Made by a program: the position numbers and the translations under genes
Source: Papilionanthe hookeriana x Papilionanthe teres
Lineage: Eukaryota > Streptophyta > Magnoliopsida > Asparagales > Orchidaceae
Reading direction: 5' to 3'
Length of the DNA: 64,000 nt
NCBI GenBank assembly: GCA_022702705.1
Contig: CM040432.1
Coordinates: forward strand, 45,286,540 to 45,350,539
The notes under the pieces: generated by a model
Told to the model about the DNA's origin: nothing
What the model saw: only the letters and a program-made list of their open reading frames with translations
Database searches by the model: none
In this document: in pieces, positions 46,691 through 58,025 of the stretch
Layout: each line of letters begins with the position of its first letter
Numbering within the stretch: the stretch's first letter is position 1

Positions 46691-49390
46691 TGGGACACCC
46701 TTGGGCAGTCACTTAGACTCAGCAAGAATCAGTCACCTAAGTCAGAGGAGGAACGAGATCACATGAGTAAGGTTCCTTATGCTTCAGCTATTAGTTCACT
46801 TACGTATGTTATGATTTGAACCAGACTGAATATCGCCCATCCAGTGGGAGTTATTAGCAGATACATGAGTAATCCAGGAAAGGAACATTAGGAAGTAGTG
46901 AAGTGGATCTTGAGATACCTAAGAGGCTCTTCAGAAACTTGCATGTGTTTCTCAGGAAAGTGTTCAGATGTACGAGACTATGTTGATGCAATCTAGCTGG
47001 AGATATTGATACTAGAAGAAGTACTATGGGCTCTATTTATACTTTTAGTGGCACTGCAGTATCATGGTGCTCTAATATGCATAAGATAGTTTCGTTGTCT
47101 ACTAGAGAAGCTGAGAATATAATAGTGTTAGAGGCTGCAAAGGATATGATATGGCTACAGGGCTTCTTGGAAGAATTGGGCAAGAATGATCAGAAGGGCA
47201 TTCTATACAGTGATAGTCAGAGCGCCATATTCCTTGCTAGGAATCCAGCATTTCAGTCCAGAACCAAGCACATTCAGATCAAATATCACTTCATATGGTC
47301 ATTGTTGGATGACAGATAGTTGTTGCTTGAAAAAATTTGTGGAAGTGAGAACCCTGCTGATATGTTGATGACCCGACCCGCAATTACGCAGTAAATTAAC
47401 TTTCAAAAGATGCCCAAAAAACTTGACCCCATTTATAAATAGCGGCTAGTGTGCAAAATCTTAAATGATATAAAAATTGGAAAATATTTTACACACTAGG
47501 GGTACTACGCAAGTATACGTATCGTTTCAAGTAATATAGAGTTTTCTTTAAAAACCCCAGTATCGATCCCACGAGGAAGTGAAGTAAAAGGTCTTTAGTC
47601 AAATTCTAGTCTACTACTAATAGTCCTTAGTTTGGAATGTCGATTAAAATTGTGTTTTATCTAGCAACTAATCCTAAATATAAGAGTTAAATGTAATAGT
47701 AACAATAAATAAATGCAAATAATAATTTTAAAGATAACCCTTTTTGGATGAATCAATTTGAAGAATTTTGAGATATTAAATACTACTATTCGTATGTAAT
47801 GAAATAGATAATGTATAGGATTGAGATGCATTAAATATTGTATGTGTCAAATAGGAGCAATCCTATTCTTTACCCTTTGGTCCGTGCATAAAGAACATCG
47901 ACTAATCCTATGCTTCGGTTATCGAATCGCGGCTAGGTCGGGAGGATACCGGCTGCCACTTCGAGCTCCCACGTTCCTCTCGCCTGAGGGCTAACAATCT
48001 ACACTTCAGCACCCAAACGATAGGACCAAATTAAGGATTTTAGTCTGTTACTCTAAAATCTCCAATTCTACGCCTAATTAATATTATTTCCCTATTTATT
48101 TGCATTCAATCCCCATGAACTTCACCATTCATGGAATTTAAATGTGGTTTCACTTTGTTGAGAATTACACCGCCTTTTCGACTCGATGCAATTACAATGA
48201 ATTTTAACACTACAATGGGCCCTTATTGCAATGTAAATGAAGTGCAAGTAAAAACCATCACATTTATAATTAAATTCACTTCTATCATGAATCACAAAAT
48301 CCTAAACATGATTTCTACTCATTACAAAAGAAAAGTAAAATGAAAATAATGGCATAATCTTCTCATGCCGCTATTTCCAAAGTAGAAGAAAAAGTAAGAG
48401 AGATACGTCACAAAGCGCGAATAAAACACAACAGAAACTTCATTTAACCAAAGCAAATCCACAAAATAAATGTTTACAAAATTATAAGATAATGAAGAAC
48501 AATACTTAGCTTTTTCCTTTTGAAAGAAAGACGAGGATCTCTCCCATAAAGTCTCCCGGCGATCCATGCAATGCTAGCGAAATCCCTTACAAATTCTCTC
48601 AAAATCTCCTATCCAATCTCTCCTAAAGGGTAGAAATCTACATTTATACTCTTAATTTAAGAATCCTAAACATTCCTCTCTTTTTTTCTCTACTTTCCTC
48701 TATTGTTTCTCTCTTTTTTTCTATCCTAAATTCACTAATTTAAAGTGTGTGGACGAAGTTTGAAGAGTTTCCATAAGCACCCATTCGAAAAAGCGTCCAA
48801 ATACGTCGAATTTAGGCAAAAAACTGCCAAAAGTCGGTCAAGAACCTTCCGGGCGCCGTTGGCAAGCTTTTCGGGTACTTTTTGGTGTTTTCTGGAAAAT
48901 CTCACCATCGGCGAGATCGTGGCCGCCGTCAGCGAGCAGGCTCTACACAGCTCCACCGTTTGGCTCCGTTTGGCTCCGTTTTAGCTCTGATTCGCCCCGT
49001 TTCAGTTGCGTTACGTTCGTAACAGAAAGCCCTACAAAATAAATATAAAAATAACCTTTCTTTAAAGTGTAATCTCATTCAAAAATATGCAAGAAGTATA
49101 AAAGAAATTAAGCATCAAAAGACTTATCGAAAGGTGTCAGGGCAAAATTTCATTTCTTGCTCGTTTTTGCTCCAAATTGCACCGTTTTTGTTTCTTTTTG
49201 CTCCAATCACCATTTCTTGTACCTAAAACCAAAAAATATACAAAATACCTTCCTTTAAAGTGTACTATCATAAAAAATGAGTAAAACGATATAGCAAAAA
49301 GAGTATATATTTTAGGCGTGTCAGTTGACTAAGGGTGTTACACTTAAGAAATTGAAGTTGTGCGCAGCTTCAGTTGATCTTTTAGCTTGA
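46691..49390 (+). pseudogene. Copia RNase H and C-terminus, split by an insertion
   Basis: RNase H blocks GSIYTFSGTAVSWCSNMHKI, SLSTREAENIIVLEAAKDMI, LYSDSQSAIFLARNPAF and RTKHIQIKYHFI, then NPADML to 47368. After the insertion (47369-49328) the frame resumes with TKGVTLKKLKLCAAS and stops at 49390. The joined end is a normal copia C-terminus, which dates the insertion after the copia element. Confidence 0.9.
47369..49323 (-). mobile_element. Solo-LTR-like Athila-related insertion (element D)
   Basis: Begins TGACCCGACCC and ends GCGTGTCA, flanked by the exact duplication GTTGA (47364-47368, 49324-49328). Inside, 47430-49323 reads as an LTR on the minus strand: GC-rich module (48845-48950), TATAAATG box (48641-48648) and an end GGGGTCA. 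Beyond that, 47369-47429 holds a PBS-like AGTTTTTTGGGCATC string and a second LTR-like end GGGTCGGGTCA. It looks like an LTR plus a scrap of internal sequence, the remainder having been deleted. Confidence 0.8.
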
Positions 49391-49505
49391 AGACATGGGC
49401 CTCGAGTTGCAAAGGTGGAGGATAACACGTTTGAAGGAAATAACGACGCCGCCAGTGGAGGATATAATTTGAGGAAAAAGACGTTATAGCTTGTGTATCG
49501 GTCTC

Positions 49506-49518
49506 CAAGTGAGAGATT
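49506..49518 (+). other. Copia polypurine tract
   Basis: AAGTGAGAGATT directly before the 3' LTR start TGTTCAG, a small variant of the common plant copia tract. Confidence 0.8.
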
Positions 49519-50153
49519 TGTTCAGTGTGGAACCCGATAAAACATATAAAAAAAGGGATTACTGCCTCTTCCATTATCTATTCCTGCCTTTTTAATTGAA
49601 AGACATAATGGCGGGTCCTGCCACCATTAAAAGAGTGCTAGTAGTTGTTCCATTTTTGCTTATGCTTCATGTGACCGAGCAAAACAAAAAGGCAATTTTT
49701 ACTTCTTTTTTTCTTCCTTTGGTGATTTGAGCGACACATTTATGAAGGCAGCAGGCGTGGAGGCTAGCAGGCAAGGAAACCGCTAGGCTGCTATTTTTTT
49801 GGGGGCTTTATCGTTTGCTAACTAGAAGGAAGGAATTGCATGAGGCTTGGTTGGAAGTACAAATCGTGTGGCTTACGGGAAGGAGAAGGATCGCAAGGTG
49901 TGTTATTCCCTTTTATACTCTGTTGTTGCTCACAAAGAGTGAGAGAGAGAAAAGAGAAAGTTATTTCTTGTAATCACCGCAGCGATTGAAGTGTATGACC
50001 CTCAAATAGTAAAATCCCCTGTAGTTCCGTGGATGCAGGCAAATTGCTGAACCACGTAAATCTGTGTCTTTTCTGGTGTGAATTTTTTCTCGTTCTAATT
50101 TTGCTTTGTCGATCGTTCTAATTATTATATATTTTACAAAATATACCACAACA
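49519..50153 (+). repeat. Copia 3' LTR
   Basis: 635 bp, TGTTCAGTGTGGAACCCG...CCACAACA, followed by the target duplication GTTCA. It shows the uninterrupted LTR start that was split in the 5' copy by element C. Confidence 0.93.
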
Positions 50154-50313
50154 GTTCATCCCATATGTTGCATTGAGGGATGTTGATTATCAGAAAATAA
50201 TAAATAAATAAATATATAAATATATATAGGAATGATCAGAGGCTATTATACGAGCTCTTGGTATCCCTCATGTGTCTAACTATTCGAGGACTGCCATCAC
50301 TAGAAGCAAATTG

Positions 50314-50394
50314 GCCAGATGGGGATTTGAACCCGTGACCTAAGGGGACTTATGACCTTCAAAAAGGCTGCTCTACCAACAAGTCACAGCTGGC
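50314..50394 (-). pseudogene. tRNA-like sequence, probably a tRNA-derived SINE head
   Basis: On the minus strand, GCCAGCT at one end can pair with ATCTGGC at the other with one mismatch. An A-box-like TGACTTGTTGGTAGAGC (50369-50385) and a B-box-like GGGTTCAAATCC (50323-50334) are spaced as in a tRNA. The T stem and anticodon arm do not fold well and the variable part is too long, so it is not a working tRNA. Confidence 0.55.
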
Positions 50395-50396
50395 GG

Positions 50397-50452
50397 CACA
50401 CACACACGCACACACACACACATGTGTGTGTGTGTGTGCGTGTGTGTGTGTA
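50397..50452. repeat. (CA)n/(TG)n inverted dinucleotide repeat
   Basis: A CA run with one CG step joins at CATG to a TG run with one CG step. The two arms can pair as a hairpin of about 27 bp, off by one dinucleotide. It directly follows the tRNA-like sequence and could be its tail. Confidence 0.95.
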
Positions 50453-50559
50453 TCCAAACTTGCCTGATGGCAAGGAATATATTAAATATCATCAAGAGAA
50501 CATTACAAAACTTGTAGATGAGAAAGAGAAACTCTATCCCCGTGTAACAAAAGAGCTAA

Positions 50560-50790
50560 CTAAGGTGGAGGGATAGTATCCATTACAATGGACTCACTAT
50601 GATACCCTGCAGAGGCTAACCAGTGGGTAGGACCATTTCCCTTCATTGGAGTGTGCCAAAATATGATCTGAGAAGGGTTGTACCACACAACCATTCTGTT
50701 GATCCATCTATTGACATGCCAAGGTGGATTTTCCAGGCCCTGTAAAATTTTGATGCATGTCATAGAGTCAGATTCCACAAATAACTTTCC
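50560..50790 (-). pseudogene. L1-type LINE-associated RNase H fragment
   Basis: The minus strand encodes KLFVESDSMTCIKILQGLEN, PPWHVNRWINRMV, IIFWHTPMKGNGPTHWLASA and a C-terminus ending near 50562. The ESDS motif and the HWLA segment are typical of the RVT_3 RNase H domain found at the end of plant L1 elements or in related host genes. The upstream part is lost in the N gap, so a host gene cannot be excluded. Confidence 0.65.
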
Positions 50791-51290
50791 NNNNNNNNNN
50801 NNNNNNNNNNNNNNNNNNNNNNNNNNNNNNNNNNNNNNNNNNNNNNNNNNNNNNNNNNNNNNNNNNNNNNNNNNNNNNNNNNNNNNNNNNNNNNNNNNNN
50901 NNNNNNNNNNNNNNNNNNNNNNNNNNNNNNNNNNNNNNNNNNNNNNNNNNNNNNNNNNNNNNNNNNNNNNNNNNNNNNNNNNNNNNNNNNNNNNNNNNNN
51001 NNNNNNNNNNNNNNNNNNNNNNNNNNNNNNNNNNNNNNNNNNNNNNNNNNNNNNNNNNNNNNNNNNNNNNNNNNNNNNNNNNNNNNNNNNNNNNNNNNNN
51101 NNNNNNNNNNNNNNNNNNNNNNNNNNNNNNNNNNNNNNNNNNNNNNNNNNNNNNNNNNNNNNNNNNNNNNNNNNNNNNNNNNNNNNNNNNNNNNNNNNNN
51201 NNNNNNNNNNNNNNNNNNNNNNNNNNNNNNNNNNNNNNNNNNNNNNNNNNNNNNNNNNNNNNNNNNNNNNNNNNNNNNNNNNNNNNNNNN
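50791..51290. other. Assembly gap (500 N)
   Basis: Scaffold placeholder between the RNase H fragment and the Harbinger element; the Harbinger left terminus may be inside it. Confidence 0.99.
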
Positions 51291-51549
51291 GTGATAGAAA
51301 TGTTTGGTCATGTATGAAAGAAAGCATTATACCTGCCTATTTATTCATTTAATAAAAATGTCTTCTTCCTTTTCTTGTGGATGTAGGTCATCATGACCGA
51401 ACCACGTAAAATTTTGTCTCCGCTTATATTTATGCATTTTTTTGGTTTCTTTTTTGTTTCTATTTGGATGGATGGAGTTTCACAAATGTCAGGTGATTCT
51501 AAAATTTGAATGTATTTCATTTCAATATTTTCTTTAGCTTAGTATAACA

Positions 51550-52465
51550 TGGTCAGTAAGGGGAAGGAATTGGTCCACCGACAATGTGGGGAAAGGAGAT
51601 AAAGTATCTTTTTTGCGGTCTCTGCATAAAAGAGATGGAGTTGGGGAATAGACCGTCCACATTTCTTAATAAAGAAGGTTGGGAAAATATTGTTAAACAT
51701 TTTAAAGAAGCAACTGGGAGGACGTATGATAGGACGCAGATGAAAATAAATGGGATCAGCTTAAAAAAGATTGGAAGACTTGGAAAGATTTAAAACGTGG
51801 GTGTATAGGTCTTGGTTGGAATCTGGTTAAGCGCACCATAGATGCATCGGAGGAGTGGTGGGCAGAACGACTTGTGGTTAGTATATACATTCATTTATTA
51901 TAATTTCAAATGTTTATACAATTTTTGCTTAATTTTAACTAATCCAATTTTGTCTCAGGTCGTTCCTGTTGCTAGGAAATATAAACTGAATGGAATTGAA
52001 CCCGTACTTGAGGAGAAGATGGATCGGATGTTTGAGGGTGTCGTCGCCACTGGCAAGTATGCATGTGCACCCAGCGAGGTTGGATTTGCTGAGACCCAGG
52101 AGAATGTGACCGTCAGTCTATCAGAGGATTCTCTTGCACGGCCTAGCCCTGGACATACTGAGCTTCAGTCAACAAATCGATCAAAGCGCTCTCGCTTTTG
52201 AAGGTAGGAAGAAGAGTGGAGTTGCCTCATACAGGACTACTTTGTTGAATCTTCAAATGATGCGCCACATAAAATGCAGAAATCCTCAGTGAACGAGGTG
52301 GTTTCAATTTTGGAGGAGGATGAAGACATAACAGATGATGATGATCTATACTACTTCGCAGTTGAGCTGCTACAGGATTCAATACACAGAGATTTCTTCA
52401 TGGCAATATCTAAAAAACGTAGGGTGAAGTACCTACGACATTTTTATTTCAGGAGGAACATGTGA
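51550..52465 (+). pseudogene. Harbinger ORF1, MYB/SANT-like DNA-binding protein
   Basis: FCGLCIKEMELGNRPSTFLN, KEGWENIVKHFKEATGRTYD, then a one-base deletion near 51747, then WDQLKKDWKTWKDLKRGC, GLGWNLVKRTIDASEEWWA (trihelix/MYB-like domain). An 82 bp intron (51877-51958, GTTAGT...TCTCAG, phase 0) follows, then ARKYKLNGIEPVLEEKMDRM and an acidic/Ser region. The C-terminal piece 52274-52465 (ELLQDSIHRDFFMAISKKRR) follows a frame change. In this superfamily ORF1 cooperates with the transposase in binding the termini. Confidence 0.8.
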
Positions 52466-52702
52466 CTTGGGTCTAATTTGTATTTTAATTTGCATATTTG
52501 GACATCTACTTATTTGTACTGAACTTATGTTTGGTTGTATGTTTATTTGAACAATATATTCTGATCATAACGCAATTTAGATTTCAATTATAATTTTATT
52601 TCATCTCTTTCATATTGTTCTGGAAAGTGTTTAATTTATGCATATGAATTGCTTAGAAATTCGAAATTTTCTTTTTTGTTAAATACACAGTAAAGTCTAA
52701 TA

Positions 52703-54055
52703 TGGATCCAAAGGAACGTCGTCGTAGGAGGAGAAACAACAATAAACTTGGCAATCGAGTACTACAACACCTACATTGAACGTCCTCAATGTTACACATC
52801 AGCACAAATTGGGGAAAAATGGGTTGTGGAAATGTTAGAAGGACATCCAACCAGATTTCACAATATATTTAGAATGAGTCAGGAGGTGTTTAAAGATCTT
52901 TTAGCGGAGCTTGTCGTCATGGACTGCACGGGTCTGTGAGGACAAAAAATCGGGAGGTATTAGCAATCACTATCTACATACTTTCACAGAACGAGTCGAT
53001 GCGTTCAACGATGGAACGGTTTCAGCATTCTTCAGAAACAATTAGTAGGTATTTTACAGTATGTTTGATTGAATGCTCTAGTAAGCTTAGGTAAAAATGT
53101 TATCAAGCTAATGGATCAATATTCGCACAAATACCAAGAGAGATTCGTAATGATCCTCGTTACATGTCATTCTTTAAGGTATTCATCTAATATTCATTGT
53201 CCAATTTTGAGTCTACATACAATTAAACACATATATTATATGCCTAAACATGGTTAGGATTGCATCGGAGCGATTGATGGAACACATGTCGATGCACGCG
53301 TTTCAAACAATGAAAAAGTCATATTTATAGGCCGAAGTGGAACACTTATACAGAATGTCATGGCGGTATGCGACTTTAACATGTGATTTACGTTTGTCAT
53401 GCCCGGTTGGGAGGGCGAGTGCGCGTATGCAATGAGATATTTAAAAGTGCGACAAGAAATCAACGATGTCGTTTTCCGCATCCACCAAGCGGTATGCGTA
53501 TTTTATCAAAATTCAATTATGTGATCTTGATACATCAAACATTACTTTCAAATTTGAAACAAAAAAATATTACTTGGTGGACGCCAGTTATCCTTGCAAC
53601 GAGGTTATATGAAACCATTCCCGGATACAATGTATCATATACCAGATTTTGAAAGAGCAAGTAATGTGACACGAACCCTGAAGGAGGTCTTCAACAAACG
53701 ACATTCTTCCTTAAGAAGCGTGATCGAGAGAACATTTGGTGTTTGGAAGAAAAAATGAGTTATATTACGAGACATATTCTCTTATCCTTTTTCTAAACAG
53801 GTGCAGATCGTTATAGCAACGATGTCGCTGCATAATTATATTAGGCGCCATCGATCACGATTCAATATCGATCTCTGCAGTGCAAAAATGAATGAACAAG
53901 AAGCAGTGCACGACGATCAGAAAACCAAATAGGTTCTTCGACGTTAACAGATGATAGCGAGCAACCTAACATTTGCACAAAGGACGGCGAAGATGCTGAA
54001 GAAATGACAGAGCTTCGAGGAGAAATAACAAATGCATTGGTTAATATGTCATAGA
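52703..54055 (+). pseudogene. Harbinger DDE transposase
   Basis: Starts MDPKERRRRRRNNN. After frameshifts: REVLAITIYILSQNESMRST, ISRYF, CIGAIDGTHVDARV (first Asp, 53258-53296), GWEGECAYAMR, YYLVDASYPCNEVI (second Asp, near 53568-53610; the usual Gly is Ser), SLRSVIERTFGVWKKK (catalytic Glu near 53728) and QVQIVIATMSLHNYIRRH. All three catalytic residues can still be read, but stops and frame changes prevent a full protein. The end resembles ELRGEITNALVNMS at 54050. Confidence 0.88.
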
Positions 54056-55903
54056 CTTGTATTTTTATATGGAGATTTTTGAAGTATTTCTATTTTGTCT
54101 GTATAAGTGATTTGTCAATTGAGTATTATCAAAATTTATTATAATTTTACAATTTTTCTTTGTGCTCTGATCAGATCTTGCATGAGTTATAATTTTTTTA
54201 CGATTTTATCAAACGAAGCGAGCTTAGTCATTTCTCCTGAATCAAATTGCATCACATTGTTTTCAGACAATTGCAACAAATGAAACAACCGAACTTACCC
54301 ATAATTTGGTTCACAAGACAACAACAATTCGTAAACCATGAAGCAGAATTCGCGCTAAACGTACCCAAGTAAAAAGCAACATGAAATGCACTTATTAAAC
54401 ATCCACATACCCAATGTTGTCACTTATATATTGATGCAAATGAAGCTATACTCAAGCATGATGGGAATTCATGTGATCCTTTATCTCTTCCAAGTGATCA
54501 CAAGACTTTAAGATCACATCTTTAGGTGTCAGATATGATATTTCATAAGAAAATGTTTCAGAAATTTTATATGTCTCCCCACAACTTTATGTGCTAGTAA
54601 CCATACGAATGTTGAAGCTTCATGAATGTGATATACAGATTGAATATCACAAATGAATCCTTTCAATAAAAGCATACAAAATGAATATAAAAAAAGTCCA
54701 ACCCTCCCTAAAAATTTTACTGCTAACTACCCATAATTTCAATTGAGCTTCATAAAAATTCCAACCCTCCCTGAAAATTTCACTGCTAAATGCCCATATC
54801 AATCGTCATAGTGCTGTCCACATCTATTATCCATTGTGAATTGCAATATTACAGCCAAAGCTTTGAAATTTTTAGTTGATTCACAACCTAGAAAAAGTAC
54901 TCAATAAAACCTTAAAAAACACATTTCTCCATATGCAATTATGCATGCAATAACAGGGAAACGTGTATGAGATCCGTGAAATGAAGTTCCAAACTTATTG
55001 AAATGAAGATTGGAACGAACATAACTAAACAAATCTCTAATAAATGATAACTCCCACAAAAATTGCATTTGGAGAAACCTGACACAAAAGAGAAAATCAC
55101 GCATGCTTGTGAAACATATTAACCAAAGGGATTGGGCACTAATAATCCTTTCAATGAAAACATACATCACATTTATGCCAGTGAAACATCAAATCCATAA
55201 AAAAAGAAAGGATTCACACTGAGCCACACGAAAATGGCAGCAAATTCATCCAATCCCTGCAGCTGCTAACAAGCATTATTCACACGAAAATGACAGTAAA
55301 TTCACACTGAGCAAATTCATTTATGTTTCAAATAGTGCTAACAAGCATTTGGTTTGAAGTAACAAAAATCGCAGAATAGGGACGACCGTGAGAAGGAAGA
55401 CCGCAGTGCAACAACCAATCCCTAACCAAGTATATGCATTCACTAATGTTCAGATCCACGACATATATAATGTGAGGAAAGACATAAATGTAACACAGTA
55501 ACACATTCACTAATGTTCAGATCCCTAAACGAGAACATGTTGAGAGGGAGAATTATGAGAGGAGAAGAAGGCAGTAACGCAGGCATAATACACGCAAACT
55601 CCCTCAGATCCACTAGTTTACAGAGGTAATGGCTCGATTTTACCTTTTCTCTATCGATCGAAAGCGAAGGAAACTAGCAGACGAAGGAGGAGTTGTGAGG
55701 GAACGGTTAGGGCATAAGATGCAAGCGAGGGTAAGGCGAGAAAAGATCAGGAGGAAAGCGGGACCTAGGGGGTGATGCCGCGGGCTGCTTTCGCTCAACT
55801 TTACCAAAGCAGTGGGAGAAAGCGACGAACCAAACGGCACAACTGCGGATGAAGTCACGGGGAAGCGCAAAGCAGCGCAGAAAAGCGACAACCGAACGGG
55901 CCC

Positions 55904-56700
55904 TTAGTTTGTTTGGTGAGAAACCATACTACTTTTATTGTGATAAGAATGATGTATCTTCTCTAATCTTTCATTTCAGAAGAATTCACTGCCAATTTAC
56001 TGCTATATTGTATGTTTTTGTTCATTATTTATGTGTTGTTCTGCCTTTAGAGAGAGTTTTTGTGCAAATAGAAAACATTTTGTTGATGTTAGTATATGAT
56101 AAAAAAGATGTTAACAGAATTAATTGTTGATTTTTATATTGTATGTTTTGTTCATGATATGTTGGAAGAAACTATATTAAGGTTTTTCATGATCTTTTAT
56201 TTCTCAAGGATTCTCTGCCAATTTACTGTTTCTATTGTATGTTCTGTTGATGATTTGTGTGCTGTTATGCCTTTAGAGAGTTTTTTTGGAAATAGAAAAT
56301 ATTTGTTGATTTAACATATGATAAAATGATATTAGCAAAATTAATTGTAATACTTGATGTTATACTCTGAATGCATTGATTAGTTAGACATTTTGAAGTA
56401 ATTAAAGGTTGGAAGAAAAAATTGATTTTTATCTGTTTGACAGTGCTACTTTTATTGTGATAAGAATGATGTATCTTCCTTGATAAGTGTAATGAGGATT
56501 GAAAAATATTTGGGAAGCGGTGAATTTGTTTTTTTTGGTAAAAATTGAAGTGTTGAATAAGGATACGCAAGGGCTTAAAAAATATTTCAATTGTTGTAGA
56601 TTTTTCAGATGTGTTGCTTGAGGAATTGATAGGATTGCCACCTGAAAGAGGGTTGAATTGGGATTGATGTGCAGCTAGAGACATCAATGATACACACCAC
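55904..56700. repeat. Diverged tandem repeats, noncoding
   Basis: CTACTTTTATTGTGATAAGA recurs at 55929 and 56446. A ~130 bp block with GCCAATTTACTG, ATTGTATGTT, GCCTTTAGAGAG and AAATAGAAAA occurs at 55965-56095 and again at 56190-56315. No protein-coding content I can support. Confidence 0.7.
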
Positions 56701-56759
56701 CTTAACACAATGACACATAAGGAACTACAAGAATTAAAATGTTAGAGTAATTGATGTAT

Positions 56760-58025
56760 AAGAAATTTTCAGAACAAAGAATTCACTTTCTAGTGCACAT
56801 ATTTTTTTGTTAAAAAGGAGGCTAAATCTATGAGGTTGTGCAGTCATTTTAAAGAATATAATATGATAAAAATTAAGAATAAATATTCGCTGTCAAGAAT
56901 TGATGACTTATTTGATTAGTTAGAGGGTATTACTGTGTTCTCTAGGATAGATCTTACATTTGAATTTAATCAAGTCAGGCTTAAGAAAGTATGCATAACT
57001 ATGAAAACATTTAGGATAAGTTACGTATATTATAAATTTTTAGTAATATCCGTTGATCTAACTAATGCTTATGTAATCGTTATGGATTTAATGAATTGGA
57101 TTTTCAAATAATATTTGAATAAGTTTTCTACTATATTTATTGAAGATATTTTGATTTATTTAAAACTTATGATAAGCATGCTAAATATTTGAAGATAGTC
57201 TTAGATCTACTTAAGAATAATAACTTATATGTAAAATTCTCAATCTATAAATTTTGGTTTTGGAGTATTACATTTTCTGGACACGTCGTTAGTAGATGAA
57301 TCTCTGTGGATTCTCAGAACGTAAAAGTAATTGTGGAATGATATGCTTTGAAAAATATTATAGAGGTTCACTTTTTAATGGTTGGCAGGATATCAGGAGA
57401 TTCTTCAAGGATTCTCATAGATAGTAATACCATATCCAAGTTAATGAAAAAATATGTCAAATGTAAATGGAGAAGAATGTGAGCTAGTTTTCAAGATTTA
57501 AAAAATCATTTAACAATTGCAACAATGTTAGTCATCATATTAGAAATAGTAGGTTTTTAAATTTATGGTGTTATATCATTGAAAAATTTGAGATTTGTTT
57601 AAATGTACCATATTGCCTATACATCTAAATAGTTGAAACCTCATATGAGTGATTATCCAACACAGGCTCTGGAAATGATAGCTATTGCTTTTCTCTTAAG
57701 ATTTGGATACACTACTTATGCGAGATAAAATAAGCGATATTCACTGAGTGTTAGAATTTGAAATACATTTTTATACAAAAAGAGTTGATCCTTTTACAGA
57801 GAAGATATTGAGCTTATTAAAGATTATGATGTAAATATATAATACTGTCCTGACGGAGTAAATGTGATAGTCGATATTTTGATTTTCATTTCATTTTTTT
57901 TTTGAAAGAAATTTTGGTTTGTCATTTATTTAAAGGAACTTTTTGATATTTTAAAAGTGAATGAATCAGTCGTATTAGCAGACGAGAACTTCCAATTACC
58001 TGTAGAGGCGATGGGTACTTTTTTA
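56760..58025 (+). pseudogene. Tekay-like Ty3/gypsy RT and RNase H relic
   Basis: Heavily decayed but ordered blocks: IKNKYSLSRIDDLFD (56870-56915), LEGITVFSRIDLTFEFNQV, FLVISVDLTNAYV, TIFIEDILIYLK (57125-57170; the catalytic FIDD now FIED), FSGHVVS near 57278, then RNase H AYTSK, LKPHMSDYPTQALEMIAIAF, FIQKELI and LLQRRY. The order and motifs fit chromovirus (Tekay/Del) pol. The sequence breaks at 58030 and integrase resumes after 61556. Confidence 0.8.

Larger units (their letters stand above)
29574..50153 (+). mobile_element. Ty1/copia retrotransposon hosting two nested insertions
   Basis: LTRs start TGTT and end AACA/AATA. The exact duplication GTTCA flanks the whole (29569-29573 and 50154-50158). 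Removing the two insertions (29593-42876 and 47369-49328) leaves about 5.3 kb, normal for copia. Order on the plus strand: LTR, tRNA-Met PBS, gag, protease, integrase, RT, RNase H, polypurine tract, LTR. The order of integrase before RT defines copia. The coding frame is broken by many stops. Confidence 0.93.
51550..55903 (+). mobile_element. PIF/Harbinger DNA transposon, decayed
   Basis: Two ORFs in the usual order, a MYB/SANT-like protein and a DDE transposase, on the same strand. The right end reads GGGCCCGTTCGGTTG on the minus strand (inward from 55903) and is followed by TTA, the preferred three-base target of this superfamily. The left inverted repeat is not visible and may be in the N gap. 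The 54060-55600 stretch between transposase and terminus has no ORF; 55600-55903 is GC-rich subterminal sequence. Confidence 0.75.

Noticed and set aside
50314..50394. Functional tRNA gene
   Set aside because: The T stem pairs poorly, the anticodon arm does not form a normal seven-base loop and the variable region is too long.
55640..55891. Minus-strand frame at 55640-55891 as THF1 exon 1 or another transit-peptide exon
   Set aside because: It lies in the GC-rich subterminal end of the Harbinger element and has no suitable phase-1 donor at its end.
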